DNA from: Leptospira bouyouniensis
Lineage (GTDB): Bacteria > Spirochaetota > Leptospiria > Leptospirales > Leptospiraceae
NCBI RefSeq assembly: GCF_004769525.1
Contig: NZ_RQFT01000001.1
Location: 186,001-250,000, forward strand
Direction: 5' to 3'
DNA length: 64,000 nucleotides
This document shows, one piece after another, positions 9,962-20,249 of this stretch. The first letter of the stretch is position 1, and every line of letters begins with the position of its first letter. Under the pieces are notes generated by a model, which made no database searches, had not been told where the DNA came from, and saw nothing but the letters and a program-made list of their open reading frames with translations. Made by a program: the position numbers and the translations under genes.

Positions 9962-11281
9962 TTAGTAGCGGTAATGGTCCGGTTTATATGGACCTTCGAG
10001 TGGTACACTGATATAATCAGCTTGTTTTTGAGTGAGTTTTGTCAAACGAACACCCAATTGCTCCAAATGAAGTGCAGCTACCTTTTCATCCAAGTGTTTT
10101 GGAAGGCGATACACGCCCAACTCATATTTCGTTGTATAAAGTTCAATTTGAGCCAAAACTTGGTTTGTGAAGGAACTAGACATTACAAATGATGGGTGAC
10201 CTGTTGCACAACCTAAGTTCACAAGTCTTCCTTCCGCTAGAACGATAATAGATTTACCATCAGGGAAAGTGTATTTGTCTACTTGAGGTTTGATTTCTTT
10301 TTTAGTAACACCTTTCTCAGAATTCAAACGTGACATTTGAATCTCAGTATCAAAGTGACCAATGTTACAAAGGATGGCACCATCTTTCATTGCTTTCATG
10401 TGTTCAAGAGTGATGATGTCGTCGTTACCAGTTGCTGTCACAATGATATCAGCGTTTTCGATCACATCTTCTACACGTAGGACTTGGTATCCTTCCATAA
10501 CAGCTTGGAGCGCACAAATAGGATCGATTTCAGTTACGATCACACGTGCTCCAAAGTTACGAAGTGATGCAGCAGATCCTTTTCCAACGTCTCCGTATCC
10601 ACAAACGAGAGCTACTTTACCAGCAAGCATCACGTCAGTTGCACGTTTAATTCCGTCAGCAAGTGATTCGCGGCAACCATAAAGGTTATCAAATTTTGAC
10701 TTTGTTACTGAGTCGTTCACATTGATTGCAGGGATTTTTAAAGTTCCTGCTTTTAATTTTTTATGAAGTGCAATGACACCTGTAGTTGTTTCTTCAGAAA
10801 CACCTTTGATGTCTGCAAGGAGTTGTGGGTATTTTTCATGGATGTAATGTGTTAGGTCATGTCCGTCATCAAGGATCATATTAGGACCTTTTCCACCATC
10901 AAAGAATAAAGTTTGTTCAATACACCACCAGTATTCTTCTTCTGTTTCACCTTTCCATGCAAATACAGGGATTCCTGCTTTTGCAATCGCTGCTGCAGCA
11001 TGATCTTGTGTTGAAAAGATGTTGCAAGAGGACCAACGAATGTCAGCACCTAATGCAGCCAAGGTTTCGATAAGAACCGCTGTTTGGATTGTCATGTGAA
11101 GTGATCCGCAAATTCTTGCACCTTTGAGTGGCTTAGAAGTTCCGAATTCTTTACGAAGTGCCATAAGACCAGGCATTTCTTTTTCTGCCAAAATGATTTC
11201 TTCTCTTCCCCATTCTGCAAGAGAGATATCCTTCACTTTGTATGGCAATCGTTCCGATTTTGTTTCAGTTACTGTGGACAT
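9962..11281 (-). CDS. ahcY: Adenosylhomocysteinase (SAH hydrolase)
   Basis: The 439-residue enzyme splits S-adenosylhomocysteine into adenosine and homocysteine, removing the inhibitor formed by all methyltransferases. The family motifs are present: [29 protein letters not shown] with the catalytic Lys and Asp, the NAD site [13 protein letters not shown], the IGHFD element and the C-terminal KPDHYRY, which closes the neighbouring NAD pocket. A strong AAGGAGG site lies just before the ATG. It lies 11 bp after the SahR-like regulator gene and about 48 bp before the ferredoxin gene, and feeds homocysteine to MetH in the same operon. Confidence 0.97.
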   Translation of the reverse strand: MSTVTETKSERLPYKVKDISLAEWGREEIILAEKEMPGLMALRKEFGTSKPLKGARICGSLHMTIQTAVLIETLAALGADIRWSSCNIFSTQDHAAAAIAKAGIPVFAWKGETEEEYWWCIEQTLFFDGGKGPNMILDDGHDLTHYIHEKYPQLLADIKGVSEETTTGVIALHKKLKAGTLKIPAINVNDSVTKSKFDNLYGCRESLADGIKRATDVMLAGKVALVCGYGDVGKGSAASLRNFGARVIVTEIDPICALQAVMEGYQVLRVEDVIENADIIVTATGNDDIITLEHMKAMKDGAILCNIGHFDTEIQMSRLNSEKGVTKKEIKPQVDKYTFPDGKSIIVLAEGRLVNLGCATGHPSFVMSSSFTNQVLAQIELYTTKYELGVYRLPKHLDEKVAALHLEQLGVRLTKLTQKQADYISVPLEGPYKPDHYRY

Positions 11282-11291
11282 TTTGTCCTCC

Positions 11292-12254
11292 TTATTCCTT
11301 TGTTGCTTTGATTGTTAAAATTTTAAAACTAGATTCTGTTTGGATTTCTCCAATGGATTTCACATTGAAACCTGCATTAGATAACCAGGATTCGAATAAC
11401 TCTGGCTCAAATCCAAGCCAAAGGTCAGCGAAATTATCTCTCATGTATTCTGCATTGTGTTTCTCTAAATCGACTACACACAAAACTCCACCTGGTTTTA
11501 ATACACGCGCAATTTCTTCAAGCACTGTCGGTGGATGAGAAATATGATGCATTACCATCGATGCTACTACCGCATCACAAGAGTTTGCCTGCAAAGGCAA
11601 ATGTTCCATTGGTGTTTGGATAAGACTTACACTTGGATTTTTTGCAAAATGGATGGATGCATTTTCGATCATACGAGATGAATTATCAACTCCCGTAACA
11701 TGTTTTGCTTTGTTCAGTAAAAATGGGATTAGTCCACCAGGCCCACACCCTAAATCTAAAATATTTTCGCAAATTGGAAGTTCTTGTAAGATCCAAGACC
11801 GATACAATTTTGGATGTAAAGTTTCTTCTTGTAATTTTTCCCAACTCTCTGCCACACCATCAAAGAATGATTTGGATTTTTTCTCTCGAGCTTCAAGGAT
11901 TAAGTGAACCATTTTCTGGTCTTTTTCTCTGTTCGGGAGGTCTTCTTTATAAGATAACAAAAGTTTGGTGAGTTCCATTGGAAATTTTAATCCAAAACTC
12001 TCTTCATCGGGCAAAAAACTGTACACCAAACTCCCTTCACGCCTGGAACCAATAAGCCCTGCTTCTGTCAGGATTTTTAGGTGTCGGGAGATACGAGATT
12101 GGCCCATCTCTAAAATCTCCACCACTTCATTCACGGAAAACGCCCCAAAACTTAAGATATGGAGGATCCGAATTCGTGTTTCATCAGAGATGGCTTTCGT
12201 AGCAGCCAGAATCTGAGAAGAATTGCGGTTTGTGAGAAGGGTTTCTGCTGCCAT
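11292..12254 (-). CDS. sahR: ArsR-family repressor fused to SAM-dependent methyltransferase domain (SahR-like)
   Basis: The N-terminal part (about 15-95) is an ArsR winged helix, with [16 protein letters not shown] and [17 protein letters not shown] as recognition helix region. The C-terminal part (about 130-315) is a class I methyltransferase fold with [18 protein letters not shown] and [12 protein letters not shown]. In Proteobacteria this architecture is known for SahR, an SAH-responsive repressor of methionine-cycle genes. Co-location here with ahcY and metH supports the same role. ATG at 12254 (320 residues) is preferred over a TTG two codons upstream. No clear ribosome-binding site is seen, because the palindromic operator starts 9 bp before the start. 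The gene heads the operon, so autoregulation is likely. Confidence 0.85.
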   Translation of the reverse strand: MAAETLLTNRNSSQILAATKAISDETRIRILHILSFGAFSVNEVVEILEMGQSRISRHLKILTEAGLIGSRREGSLVYSFLPDEESFGLKFPMELTKLLLSYKEDLPNREKDQKMVHLILEAREKKSKSFFDGVAESWEKLQEETLHPKLYRSWILQELPICENILDLGCGPGGLIPFLLNKAKHVTGVDNSSRMIENASIHFAKNPSVSLIQTPMEHLPLQANSCDAVVASMVMHHISHPPTVLEEIARVLKPGGVLCVVDLEKHNAEYMRDNFADLWLGFEPELFESWLSNAGFNVKSIGEIQTESSFKILTIKATKE

Positions 12255-12262
12255 ATCCAAGA

Positions 12263-12296
12263 TATCTACATATCAAGAAATCTTGATATGTAGATA
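12263..12296. promoter_or_regulatory. 15-bp-arm palindromic operator upstream of sahR-like operon
   Basis: TATCTACATATCAAG (12263-12277) and CTTGATATGTAGATA (12282-12296) are perfectly inverted around AAAT. The site lies directly before the first gene of the ahcY-metH operon, as expected for an operator bound by the dimeric ArsR-type regulator encoded there. It overlaps the place where the promoter or mRNA start should be. Confidence 0.8.
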
Positions 12297-12304
12297 AGAG
12301 GCAA

Positions 12305-12346
12305 GCGAAATTTGGCCTATTTTCCGAAAATGGAACCAAATTTCGC
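12305..12346 (-). terminator. Long stem-loop after the chemoreceptor gene
   Basis: GCGAAATTTGG (12305-12315) pairs perfectly with CCAAATTTCGC (12336-12346). CC-ATTTTC pairs with GAAAAT-GG inside, giving about 19 pairs with small bulges. It starts 6 bp after the chemoreceptor stop codon and precedes the sahR operator. It probably terminates or protects the chemoreceptor mRNA, although no U-run follows. Confidence 0.6.
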
Positions 12347-12352
12347 ATTGGA

Positions 12353-14893
12353 TTAGGAAATTTTGAAGAAATTAATCTTTCTTTTTAGGGTTTCCGCTAA
12401 ATTTGCGATCCCGTTGGCTGTCGCTGTCATTTCCTCAAGGCCTGCGGCAGTCCCTTGGGTTAAGTCATTGATGCTGAAAATCGCTTGGGCCACTTCCCCG
12501 ATGGCATTCTTTTGTTCTTCCATGGAAAGACGGATGGCTTGGCTGATTTGGTTCACCTTGTCCACCTCTTCCCCCACCTTATGGTTAATGACAAGTTGTT
12601 CCTTTGTACTTTGTTCAATTGTATCGGTCATGGTATTAAATGAACTCACACCTTGGATGATCCTTTGGATGAGTGAAATCGTTGTTTCAATGGTTTCTTT
12701 ACCACTTTCAATTTCTTTCTCATTTGCTTGGATGAGCTCTCCAATGTCACCGATCGAAATCGCAGTTTTTTCAGCGAGTTTCCCAATTTCATCAGCAACG
12801 ACTGCAAATCCACGACCATACACTCCTGCACGAGCAGCTTCAATGGCAGCATTTAACGCAAGTAAGTTGATTTGTTCTGAGATATTATTAATGATTTCAA
12901 TGACACTACCAATTTCTTCCGAACTGTTACTAATTTTTGAAATTGAATTTCGCATAGAGTCAAGGGATGACTGACCAAGTTTTGCCTCTTCTGAGATTTG
13001 GTTCACATCTTGGGATGCTTTCCCAACTTGTTTTCCCGTTGCCTCGATCAAACTGGAAAGTTCTGCCATTTTTAATTTTAAAAAATCTACTTTGCGAAAT
13101 TGATCTTCTGCTTGTGCATCTACGTTTTGTACGGCGGCAGAGATCTCTTCTATCGAAGCTGATATCTCTTCAGCGGAAGCAGCTTGTGTTTGTGCATTCG
13201 AAGATAACATATTGAGTGATGCTGACATTTGTTCTGCGGATGAAGCCAAATCTTCTGAGAAAGCTTGGTTTGAACCTACTACTTCTATGATTTGTTTGAG
13301 TGTGGAATTTAAACCTCTAGAAAGGCGTGCAAATTCATCAGAGGATTCTAACTTCACCTTAGTTCTCAAATCCCCTACTTCAACATTTTGTAATACTTTG
13401 CCAATGGTTCTCATAGGTCGAAACCTTGCAGAAAACAACATATAAATTGAAAATGCAATCACAATCGAGCCAATCAAACTAATGACGGTTAAACCTCGAA
13501 GTGAAGTCAAACTTTCAACTTCTATTTCTTTTAAATCAATCGTAGAAAAAAATTGAATCCCATACTTGGAACTAACCTTTCTTCGAAGTAAAAAAGTGGA
13601 TCCTTCCCAAGGGTTTCGGAAAGAATCTGTTTCACCTGCATTTAATGCTAACTGTTCAAACTCAGAGCCTTTAAAACTAGTCATTAAGTATTTTGGATTG
13701 GGGTGGTATACCATTGTTGATTCACGATCGAGTAAAAAAGAATATCCAGTTGTACCAATTTTGACATTTTTTAAGAAGGATTGCATCGCCTTTCCCACAA
13801 GGAATGGCATCCCAACAAAACCAATTACAGTTCCATTTGCATTTTTGACAGGAGACGTGACCATAATCACAATATTGCCACTGATCGATGATTTGACAGC
13901 AATGCCTACATGAGATTTACCTTCTTTGGAAGCTTTGATATTTTCCAAAACTTCTGGGTTATTATCTAGTTTAAATCCAACACTTAATCCACCAGGGAGA
14001 CCTGAAGCAACAATCGGTGTTCCCTCTTCAAATGTCGCAATGAAAGAATTCTCCAATAAAAGCTGGGTTTCATTATATGTTTTAACTAAAGTAGGGACAG
14101 CTAGCTTATAATTCTTAGTTTCTAATGCTTGTTTGATGGATGGCAAAGAAGCTACATCTTTCAGTGTATTCTCAACAGCTTCAAAGTAAACATTGATCCC
14201 TGCTTCATTACTTTGGTTAAAATTATACAATTGGTTTGAAAATGCTTTTTCCAGTGCTTTGGCATTCACATTAAAAGAAAAAATCAAAAGGAAAATGGAA
14301 AGCACCATCACCATCAAGGAAAACATAATGGGGACAGTGTTTTTGAGATTTCTATAATAAGGAGTGATCCGCTCGTTTAATTCCGATTGGAAAATTTCAT
14401 CTTCGAGTACAATGTGTGATGCTTTTTCTAAGAAAATAAAAGAGATAATGATATTGAGAAACGCAGTGAGTAACAAACTACAAATAATATAAAATCCATC
14501 CGATTTACTAGTTTCCGGTAGGTAAATGACCGGACCTAATACAATCGGAATGGCAAGCGCCCATTGGGATGCGCCAACAGTGGCTCCAATGACTGGCATC
14601 TTTGCAATCGTATCCCAAACTTGTGTGTAGGTCTCAGGATTTTTTTCTGTCTGGGTTTCGAGTTCAACGAGTCCATCTCGAATGGACTTTAATTTTTTTG
14701 GGAAAATAAAACTGGGGAGGAGTAATGTAATGAGTGCCGCAATGATGGTCGCACCCAAAAAGGTTTTGATTTGAGTGGCACTCAGATCAACATAAAATAA
14801 AATGAGGGCAATCCCAATCGGAACCACAACCCCCAAGGAAAATACTTGGGAGGCCATAACAAAAGCGCGACTGTATCGTTTGTACAAATTCAT
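12353..14893 (-). CDS. Methyl-accepting chemotaxis protein with multi-span N-terminus and dCache sensor
   Basis: The 846-residue receptor has four hydrophobic segments in its first 165 residues (near 12-32, 45-62, 108-125 and 133-155). A further membrane span near 190-210 and a periplasmic dCache-like sensor (about 215-475) follow. Then come a last span (about 480-500), a HAMP segment and a long cytoplasmic signalling helix region whose hairpin tip contains [16 protein letters not shown]. It would signal to CheA/CheW and control flagellar rotation. The additional N-terminal membrane block is unusual for chemoreceptors. No C-terminal CheR-docking pentapeptide is seen. The gene stands alone between a stem-loop terminator and an outer-membrane protein gene. 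Confidence 0.9.
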   Translation of the reverse strand: MNLYKRYSRAFVMASQVFSLGVVVPIGIALILFYVDLSATQIKTFLGATIIAALITLLLPSFIFPKKLKSIRDGLVELETQTEKNPETYTQVWDTIAKMPVIGATVGASQWALAIPIVLGPVIYLPETSKSDGFYIICSLLLTAFLNIIISFIFLEKASHIVLEDEIFQSELNERITPYYRNLKNTVPIMFSLMVMVLSIFLLIFSFNVNAKALEKAFSNQLYNFNQSNEAGINVYFEAVENTLKDVASLPSIKQALETKNYKLAVPTLVKTYNETQLLLENSFIATFEEGTPIVASGLPGGLSVGFKLDNNPEVLENIKASKEGKSHVGIAVKSSISGNIVIMVTSPVKNANGTVIGFVGMPFLVGKAMQSFLKNVKIGTTGYSFLLDRESTMVYHPNPKYLMTSFKGSEFEQLALNAGETDSFRNPWEGSTFLLRRKVSSKYGIQFFSTIDLKEIEVESLTSLRGLTVISLIGSIVIAFSIYMLFSARFRPMRTIGKVLQNVEVGDLRTKVKLESSDEFARLSRGLNSTLKQIIEVVGSNQAFSEDLASSAEQMSASLNMLSSNAQTQAASAEEISASIEEISAAVQNVDAQAEDQFRKVDFLKLKMAELSSLIEATGKQVGKASQDVNQISEEAKLGQSSLDSMRNSISKISNSSEEIGSVIEIINNISEQINLLALNAAIEAARAGVYGRGFAVVADEIGKLAEKTAISIGDIGELIQANEKEIESGKETIETTISLIQRIIQGVSSFNTMTDTIEQSTKEQLVINHKVGEEVDKVNQISQAIRLSMEEQKNAIGEVAQAIFSINDLTQGTAAGLEEMTATANGIANLAETLKRKINFFKIS

Positions 14894-14967
14894 TAAAACT
14901 TAGACCTTTACGCAAGGTAAATTCTATGAATGGTACGGCAAGGTTTTATGGTTTTCCCCGAAGATTT

Positions 14968-16095
14968 CTAGAAGCTAAGTTTGAGACCAAGGTTTGCTGA
15001 ATACAGGTCTTTCCCACCATACAATCCCTCAGCAATGACCTTGAGCATAAATAAATCTAATTCCAAACCAACGATCCCATACCCAATCCCACGTTTGGAA
15101 TTAGATTCCCCGCTCGCCCGAAAGCCGAGAGTGGCATTCGGATTTTGTGCTAAAAGTTGTTGGTCGAGGACTGCTTGGTATTCTCTCGGCAATTCGATGG
15201 GGAGTGACTCATTGGCAGAGATGATAAAGGGTCCTCGTCTAGAAAGTGAGGCAGAGTTATGACCGGAATTCCAACTATAACCACCACCAACGATTAAGTT
15301 TGCCACCCAAAATAAACCAATTCCAGTGCGTAAGTCTACATTGGTAGTTTGGACTTTGGTATTAAATAGAAAATTAGTATCACCACCCCACTTTCCTTTC
15401 ACTCCTTGGAACTCTACTTGTGCGGCTTTCCCTTCCAAATAACTGAGGCTCATATTTTGTTCCATCACATGGTGGCCCACACCAATATTGAGTCCATTCC
15501 ATGTAATCAGGTTCATGAGAAATCCTTCTTTTTCCATGAGTTGGTAACGTAACATCCCACCATACGACCGTACGGCGATCCTTCCTTCGTAATTCTTGTT
15601 ATTCGATGCAGCTTGGATCTGGTCTTGGGTTACAGCGACATTCATCCCATGCAAAAAAATTCCGATCCGGCGGATATAACCACCTTCTTCCGTACCAAGT
15701 AACCAACCTGGATTGATGTCCAAATGGAAGGATGGAATGACAGCCCCTCCCACATTGGGAAGTTTTGGGTATTTGATTAAATCATCTTGGATTTGGATAT
15801 CGTCTTTTTTATAACCTGCCGCAGAGGCGCTCACACCTAATTGGATGCGGCGTACAGTACCTGTACCAATATTACTTGCACCCACATTCGCTAAGAACCC
15901 AGCTTCCAAATTTGTTTTTAAGACTTCGTTTAAATAACCAGTTTCAAATTTTTTAAGTGCCGAATTACCCGTTTCAGTTAACGGAGAAGGTAAAAAACTA
16001 CAAGCAGAACCTTCACAAGTGAATTGGGCATAAAGTTCTGATTGAGTGAACGATGTGACCAAAACAAAGGAAAGGAAAACGATTCTAAATTTCAT
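14968..16095 (-). CDS. Leptospiral outer-membrane protein, probable beta-barrel
   Basis: The 375-residue product has a signal peptide (MKFRIVFLSFVLVTSFTQSELYAQ, cleavage after YAQ). A disulfide-capable pair follows in FTCEGSACSF, then alternating amphipathic strands across the mature protein, ending with SANLGLKLSF, a C-terminal Phe strand typical of outer-membrane barrels. I think it resembles the Lsa36-type family of leptospiral surface proteins, but this is from memory and not certain. AAGGAT lies before the ATG. It appears to be transcribed separately, about 50 bp after the EamA transporter gene. Confidence 0.75.
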   Translation of the reverse strand: MKFRIVFLSFVLVTSFTQSELYAQFTCEGSACSFLPSPLTETGNSALKKFETGYLNEVLKTNLEAGFLANVGASNIGTGTVRRIQLGVSASAAGYKKDDIQIQDDLIKYPKLPNVGGAVIPSFHLDINPGWLLGTEEGGYIRRIGIFLHGMNVAVTQDQIQAASNNKNYEGRIAVRSYGGMLRYQLMEKEGFLMNLITWNGLNIGVGHHVMEQNMSLSYLEGKAAQVEFQGVKGKWGGDTNFLFNTKVQTTNVDLRTGIGLFWVANLIVGGGYSWNSGHNSASLSRRGPFIISANESLPIELPREYQAVLDQQLLAQNPNATLGFRASGESNSKRGIGYGIVGLELDLFMLKVIAEGLYGGKDLYSANLGLKLSF

Positions 16096-16148
16096 ATAGA
16101 TCCTTGATTCTCTACTCTAAATCAACAATTGGAAAGTAATTTTCTCTC

Positions 16149-17069
16149 TCAAACTGAGACTTCTTTTGGTTTTTTTGCTGTACTGATCCAAAAAACTCCC
16201 ATGAGTACAAATAAAGTTCCAATGCTATGAACAATTGTAATTGGTTCGTCCAAGAAGAGATAGGCCAAAAATAAAGTCGACATCGGTCCAATGGATCCAA
16301 CTATCGCAGCTGTTTTACTTCCTACACGTTTGATCCCTTCCGATACAAAAACCGCTGGTACAACAGTATTGACAGTACCCATCACGAATGCCAAAACATA
16401 AAATGAAAGTGGTTGGATGAGTTCTTGATAAGTTCCGAATATGAAAAAATGAATGAACACTACAATAGATGAAATGATGAGTGCCCATGCCGTAAATCTC
16501 TTTGAACCTAACTTTGGAATGATAGATCCACTTCCCATAAGATAGATGGCATAAGTTAAAGCTGATAATAAAATAAAAAAGGCACCGAGGCTCACATCCT
16601 TTGGTGAACCCAATTGGACATCTTGTCCATAGGCTAAAAATACACCTGTATATGTAAGGATAAGAGAAAAAATTTCTCTTAGATGGATTTTCTTTTTCAG
16701 AAAGAAAAAAGATAATAAAACAACAAGTGTAGGATAAATAAATAAGATGATTCGTTCAAGGCCAGCGCTTATGTATTTGAGCCCAACAAAATCAAATAAA
16801 CTGGCAAGATAATACCCAACTACTCCCATCAGAAGTACGTTCCAATAGTCTTTTTTTGTTAAGTTTGGTTTTGTTGTTCCGTTTTCAGCTGACCATGCCA
16901 TCCAAACTAAAAATGGGAAAGCAAATAACATTCTAAAAAACAAAGAACCAATCGCTGATATTTCATACCGATAGGTTAATTTGACAACCACTGCCTTGGC
17001 ACTAAAAAGGAGAGCGCCGATAAGAACAAACGCCACACCTTTCCATTCAACATGTGTATTTTCTTTCAC
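16149..17069 (-). CDS. EamA/DMT-family transporter
   Basis: The 306-residue protein is hydrophobic throughout, with about ten membrane segments arranged as two EamA repeats (about 10-145 and 155-295). It would work in the inner membrane as a drug/metabolite exporter or importer, with unknown substrate. It starts with GTG at 17069 after the ribosome-binding sequence AGGAT. The C-terminal tail TAKKPKEVSV is cytoplasmic. The neighbours do not suggest a substrate. Confidence 0.88.
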   Translation of the reverse strand: MKENTHVEWKGVAFVLIGALLFSAKAVVVKLTYRYEISAIGSLFFRMLFAFPFLVWMAWSAENGTTKPNLTKKDYWNVLLMGVVGYYLASLFDFVGLKYISAGLERIILFIYPTLVVLLSFFFLKKKIHLREIFSLILTYTGVFLAYGQDVQLGSPKDVSLGAFFILLSALTYAIYLMGSGSIIPKLGSKRFTAWALIISSIVVFIHFFIFGTYQELIQPLSFYVLAFVMGTVNTVVPAVFVSEGIKRVGSKTAAIVGSIGPMSTLFLAYLFLDEPITIVHSIGTLFVLMGVFWISTAKKPKEVSV

Positions 17070-17113
17070 AAATCCATCCTGAAAATCGGTAAAAATCCCG
17101 ATAGTTTTATTGG

Positions 17114-17389
17114 ATGATTCGTTATTTGGTTTTAGTCATTTTTCTATTGGTAAATATTTCTGTTTTCACAGAACCAAATGAAGAAATTTCCAAACCATTG
17201 TTACGTGTGTTTCCAACGTTTCGTCCTGAAGAATGCGAGGATTGGGCGATTATGCCTTTTGTTTGTAAACGATGTTTGTGGGAAGGCAAACGATATGCAC
17301 AAGAAATTCGTTTTTATGATGATGGCCCCTTTAGAACTCACGGATGTTATACGGAGAAGAAGGGATTTGAAGTTTTAGGAGAAAAATAA
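17114..17389 (+). CDS. Small exported Cys-containing protein, unknown
   Basis: The 91-residue product begins with a hydrophobic signal segment (MIRYLVLVIFLLVNISVFT). The mature part has five cysteines (EECEDW, FVCKRCLW, HGCYTE) and several aromatic residues. This composition suggests an exported protein with disulfides or metal binding. The start codon has only a weak ribosome-binding site. It is divergent from the transporter gene and convergent with the following lipoprotein gene. No family was recognised. Confidence 0.6.
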   Translation: MIRYLVLVIFLLVNISVFTEPNEEISKPLLRVFPTFRPEECEDWAIMPFVCKRCLWEGKRYAQEIRFYDDGPFRTHGCYTEKKGFEVLGEK

Positions 17390-17414
17390 AAAACCGGGAA
17401 TCGAAACTCCCGGT
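17384..17414 (-). terminator. Intrinsic terminator of the small lipoprotein gene
   Basis: ACCGGGA (17393-17399) pairs with TCCCGGT (17408-17414) around an 8-nt loop. On the minus strand the stem is followed by TTTTTTATTTTT, a good U-run. It lies 13 bp past the minus-strand stop codon. Confidence 0.8.
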
Positions 17415-17427
17415 ATTCGAAAGTGAA

Positions 17428-17706
17428 TTATTTTTTTACACAGCCCATAATGCCAGCGATTCCTGGAGCATTTTTTAAGCAGTTTGGATCAAATTTTCCT
17501 TCCATACATTGGTCGATCATTTTTTGTTTGCCTTGTTGTAAACCTGCAAGAACGGGAGCTGCTGCTGGGTTCTTTTTAGCTTCTTCTTCAATTTGAGTGA
17601 AAGTGCTTGCTAATGCAGATTCACACTCTTCTTGGGTATACACTTTGGATTTACAATTCGCCAAAAATAGCCCGAGAGCGAGCGCAAGGATAAGAGATTT
17701 TTTCAT
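17428..17706 (-). CDS. Small Leptospira-type lipoprotein with conserved cysteines
   Basis: ATG at 17706 is chosen because GGAG lies eight bases before it and a lipoprotein signal follows immediately (MKKSLILALALGLFLANC, lipid Cys at residue 18). The longer frame to 17805 would overlap the divergent VOC gene and lacks these signals. The mature 75 residues contain three more cysteines (EECESA, DQCMEGKF, NCLKNA) and GIMGCVKK at the end. It resembles a family of small lipoproteins that seems restricted to Leptospira, and shares its length and Cys-rich style with the product at 51074. The function is unknown. It ends at a clear terminator. Confidence 0.75.
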   Translation of the reverse strand: MKKSLILALALGLFLANCKSKVYTQEECESALASTFTQIEEEAKKNPAAAPVLAGLQQGKQKMIDQCMEGKFDPNCLKNAPGIAGIMGCVKK

Positions 17707-17772
17707 GAAAAACTCCGATGAAATAGATTTCCTGTTAGTATCTTTTTTACAAAGGGATTTGAAAACAAAAAA

Positions 17773-18123
17773 ATGATCCACCATATTGCCATTGGAACAC
17801 TCCATCCAAGCCTCTTGGCTGACTTTTACCTACAATTGCCTGGAGCAAAACAATCGAAAGTACACTATTTTGAATCGGGAGAGATCCGTTCTATTTGGAT
17901 CCAACTTGGGGCTGTGATTTTGATGTTGGAAAAAGGAAAAAATGAATCTCCGAAAAAACTAGTATTCTCTCTAGAGAATTCAAACCAAACCGCTTGGAAG
18001 GAATTTTTGACTACGATTTCGGTCCTCGAACGAACAGAATTTACCGTTTACTTTGAAGATCCAGATGGAAATGGTCTGGGTCTCAGTTCCTACCCACAAA
18101 AACTTCCAAATCTTTGGAAATGA
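17773..18123 (+). CDS. VOC/glyoxalase-like protein
   Basis: The 116-residue protein has the single VOC module pattern. MIHHIAIGT starts with a His metal-ligand position, WIQLGAVILMLEKG forms the middle strands, and VYFEDPDGNGLGLSSYP is the closing DPDGN motif of glyoxalase/dioxygenase-fold proteins. Members are metal-dependent lyases, isomerases, dioxygenases or resistance proteins. The substrate cannot be told here. It is divergent from the lipoprotein gene, with 66 bp between starts, and is followed by an intrinsic terminator. Confidence 0.8.
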   Translation: MIHHIAIGTLHPSLLADFYLQLPGAKQSKVHYFESGEIRSIWIQLGAVILMLEKGKNESPKKLVFSLENSNQTAWKEFLTTISVLERTEFTVYFEDPDGNGLGLSSYPQKLPNLWK

Positions 18124-18155
18124 GTTGAGAAAACCAAATTCTATACCTAATGTAA

Positions 18156-18178
18156 CCCTCACTCGAGGGATTTTTTTT
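18156..18178 (+). terminator. Intrinsic terminator directly before a chemoreceptor start
   Basis: CCCTC, loop ACTC, then GAGGG and a run of eight T form a compact intrinsic terminator. It serves the VOC gene but ends only 4 bp before the ATG of the next gene. Confidence 0.75.
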
Positions 18179-18182
18179 ACAA

Positions 18183-20243
18183 ATGAACATCAAACAAAAG
18201 TTAGCTCTTGGATCTTCGGTGATCACATTATTATCACTTGGTGTCATCCTAACTCTGATTTCTTATGTCATTTATAAAAATGCCAAAGAAGATGCTCTGG
18301 AAAAAATATCGATCCTTGCTGACAAAATTTCTCTCGATGTCGGCAATTATTTATCTGCTCCTTTAAATGAAGCATACCTACTCAAACAAATCCTCCAAGA
18401 ACCCAATCTTTTAGATAGAGACAGAGTCTTCAAAACTCTTACTATTATGTCAAATTCGAATGAATCTATTCTTGGAACATATGTTGTATTTGAACCCAAT
18501 ACATTTGATGGCAAAGATATTAACTTTCGTAATGCGAAGTACCATGATCAAACTGGTAGATTGATTCCATATGCTGTTAAATCAAAGGGAAAAATCATTA
18601 TAGAACCAGTTGTTGGTTACGAATTACCAGAATCTGATTTTTACCAACTCCCTAAAAAAAACAAAAAAGTCGAACTCATCCCTCCGTTTGATTATAAAGT
18701 TGATGGGACTGATGTCACCATGATCTCTCTCGTGTATCCGGTAATCCAAAATCAAAAATTTATAGGGATTGCTGGTGCCGATTTATCATTAACGACCATT
18801 CGATCGTATTTACAAAATTTAAAAGTATTGGAAGGCAGTGTTAAAATCACACTCGTTGCAAGCAATGGTTATGTACTATTTAATGGATTACACCCTGAAT
18901 CGAAAAATACTCATTGGGAAGACAAAGAAGATCCAAATATAAATCTTGCGATGTCCACAAACCAAAAACAAAATTATGTGAATTCAGATTATTTCCATGT
19001 AAGTTTACCGATATCACTGGTTGAAAACACTGCACCCTGGACACTTAGAATTTCTTATCCCCAAGAAAAAATAACAAACGAAATCCAATTTATTTTTTGG
19101 TTTGCCCTCGCACTTGGTTTTACCGGGATTTTATTTTCTACACTCGCAAACATCATCATCTTTAGAAAGTTAGTTGATAGTAGGCTTCAAAACCTAATTT
19201 CTTTTACCAAAGAAGCAGCGAGTGGCAACTTATCAAAAGAAATTAATGACAACAAAAAAGATGAAATTGGGAATTTAGTGGAAGCCATCATAGCGATGGT
19301 AACAAACATACGTCATATTTTAAGCGTTGCTCAAAGTTCAGGAAATGATTTAAAAGATAGTTCCATGTTAATGGAAAATACGATCATAGAACTATCTGAT
19401 TTAGCACAAAGCCAAGCTGCTTCTTCTGAACAAGCAAGTGCCACTGTGGAAGAACTCAATGCTTCCTCTGAAACAATTAATGCAAATGTAGAACAAGCTG
19501 TTTCAAATTCGAAATCAATCCATTCTTCCCTTCTCGAAATTCAAAAACTCGTACAAAACATCACAAACGAAGTGGAAAATTTTGGTCAAATTGCAAAAGG
19601 AGCTAACCTCAAAGCCGAAGAAGGAAGAACGATGGCAAGTCTTACCTCGCAAGCTATTGAAGAAATCCAAGAAAAATCATTATCAATCACTGAGTTTTCT
19701 GATGTTATTTCTAATATTTCCGAAAAAACAAGCTTACTTGCGTTAAATGCTGCAATCGAAGCAGCGAGAGCTGGGGAATCCGGAAGAGGATTCGCAGTTG
19801 TTGCAGAAGAAATCTCAAAACTAGCATCACAAGCCGCAGCATCCGTTTCCCAAATCAATTCCTTATCAGAAAAAGCATTAGAATCCATTCAAAACGGTGG
19901 GAACCAAGTCTCCAAGTTGATTGCACTACTCCAAGAAATTATTAGAGAAGTATCTGTCATTTTTGAAAAGGCTTCTGATATTGTCCCTCTCATCCAAGAT
20001 CAAAAAACAAGAACCGACCAAATTTATGCCGAAATTGAAGAAATCACTTCACTGGTAGAATCCATCCAACAATCCACGGAAGAACAAAAAAGGGCTACAT
20101 CTGAACTCTCCAATATGACAATTAATATATCTAACGGTTCACAAATTTTATCTGACCAATCTGAAACAATGTCTGGGAACTCTCTTCGTATGACAGGGAT
20201 TAGTGCAAAGATTTCCGAAATTTTACAAAAATTTAATCTGTAG
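18183..20243 (+). CDS. Methyl-accepting chemotaxis protein (dCache type), first of a tandem pair
   Basis: The 686-residue receptor has a first membrane span (about 8-30), a periplasmic dCache sensor (about 35-290) with the segment [16 protein letters not shown], and a second span (about 303-325). A HAMP-like region and a long cytoplasmic methyl-accepting coiled coil follow, with the tip [21 protein letters not shown]. It would bind a small ligand and signal to CheA. No ribosome-binding site is visible, because a terminator hairpin and T-run end 4 bp before the ATG. It is closely similar in layout and sequence to the next gene, from which it is separated by 6 bp, so the pair arose by tandem duplication. 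Confidence 0.92.
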   Translation: MNIKQKLALGSSVITLLSLGVILTLISYVIYKNAKEDALEKISILADKISLDVGNYLSAPLNEAYLLKQILQEPNLLDRDRVFKTLTIMSNSNESILGTYVVFEPNTFDGKDINFRNAKYHDQTGRLIPYAVKSKGKIIIEPVVGYELPESDFYQLPKKNKKVELIPPFDYKVDGTDVTMISLVYPVIQNQKFIGIAGADLSLTTIRSYLQNLKVLEGSVKITLVASNGYVLFNGLHPESKNTHWEDKEDPNINLAMSTNQKQNYVNSDYFHVSLPISLVENTAPWTLRISYPQEKITNEIQFIFWFALALGFTGILFSTLANIIIFRKLVDSRLQNLISFTKEAASGNLSKEINDNKKDEIGNLVEAIIAMVTNIRHILSVAQSSGNDLKDSSMLMENTIIELSDLAQSQAASSEQASATVEELNASSETINANVEQAVSNSKSIHSSLLEIQKLVQNITNEVENFGQIAKGANLKAEEGRTMASLTSQAIEEIQEKSLSITEFSDVISNISEKTSLLALNAAIEAARAGESGRGFAVVAEEISKLASQAAASVSQINSLSEKALESIQNGGNQVSKLIALLQEIIREVSVIFEKASDIVPLIQDQKTRTDQIYAEIEEITSLVESIQQSTEEQKRATSELSNMTINISNGSQILSDQSETMSGNSLRMTGISAKISEILQKFNL

Positions 20244-20249
20244 GTAACT

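Noticed and set aside
12363..12974. 203-residue plus-strand frame
   Set aside because: It lies antisense to the conserved signalling domain of a chemoreceptor, whose codon bias opens the complementary frame.
17707..17805. N-terminal extension of the small lipoprotein to 17805
   Set aside because: It would overlap the divergent VOC gene and lacks a ribosome-binding site, while the internal ATG has GGAG and a lipoprotein signal.
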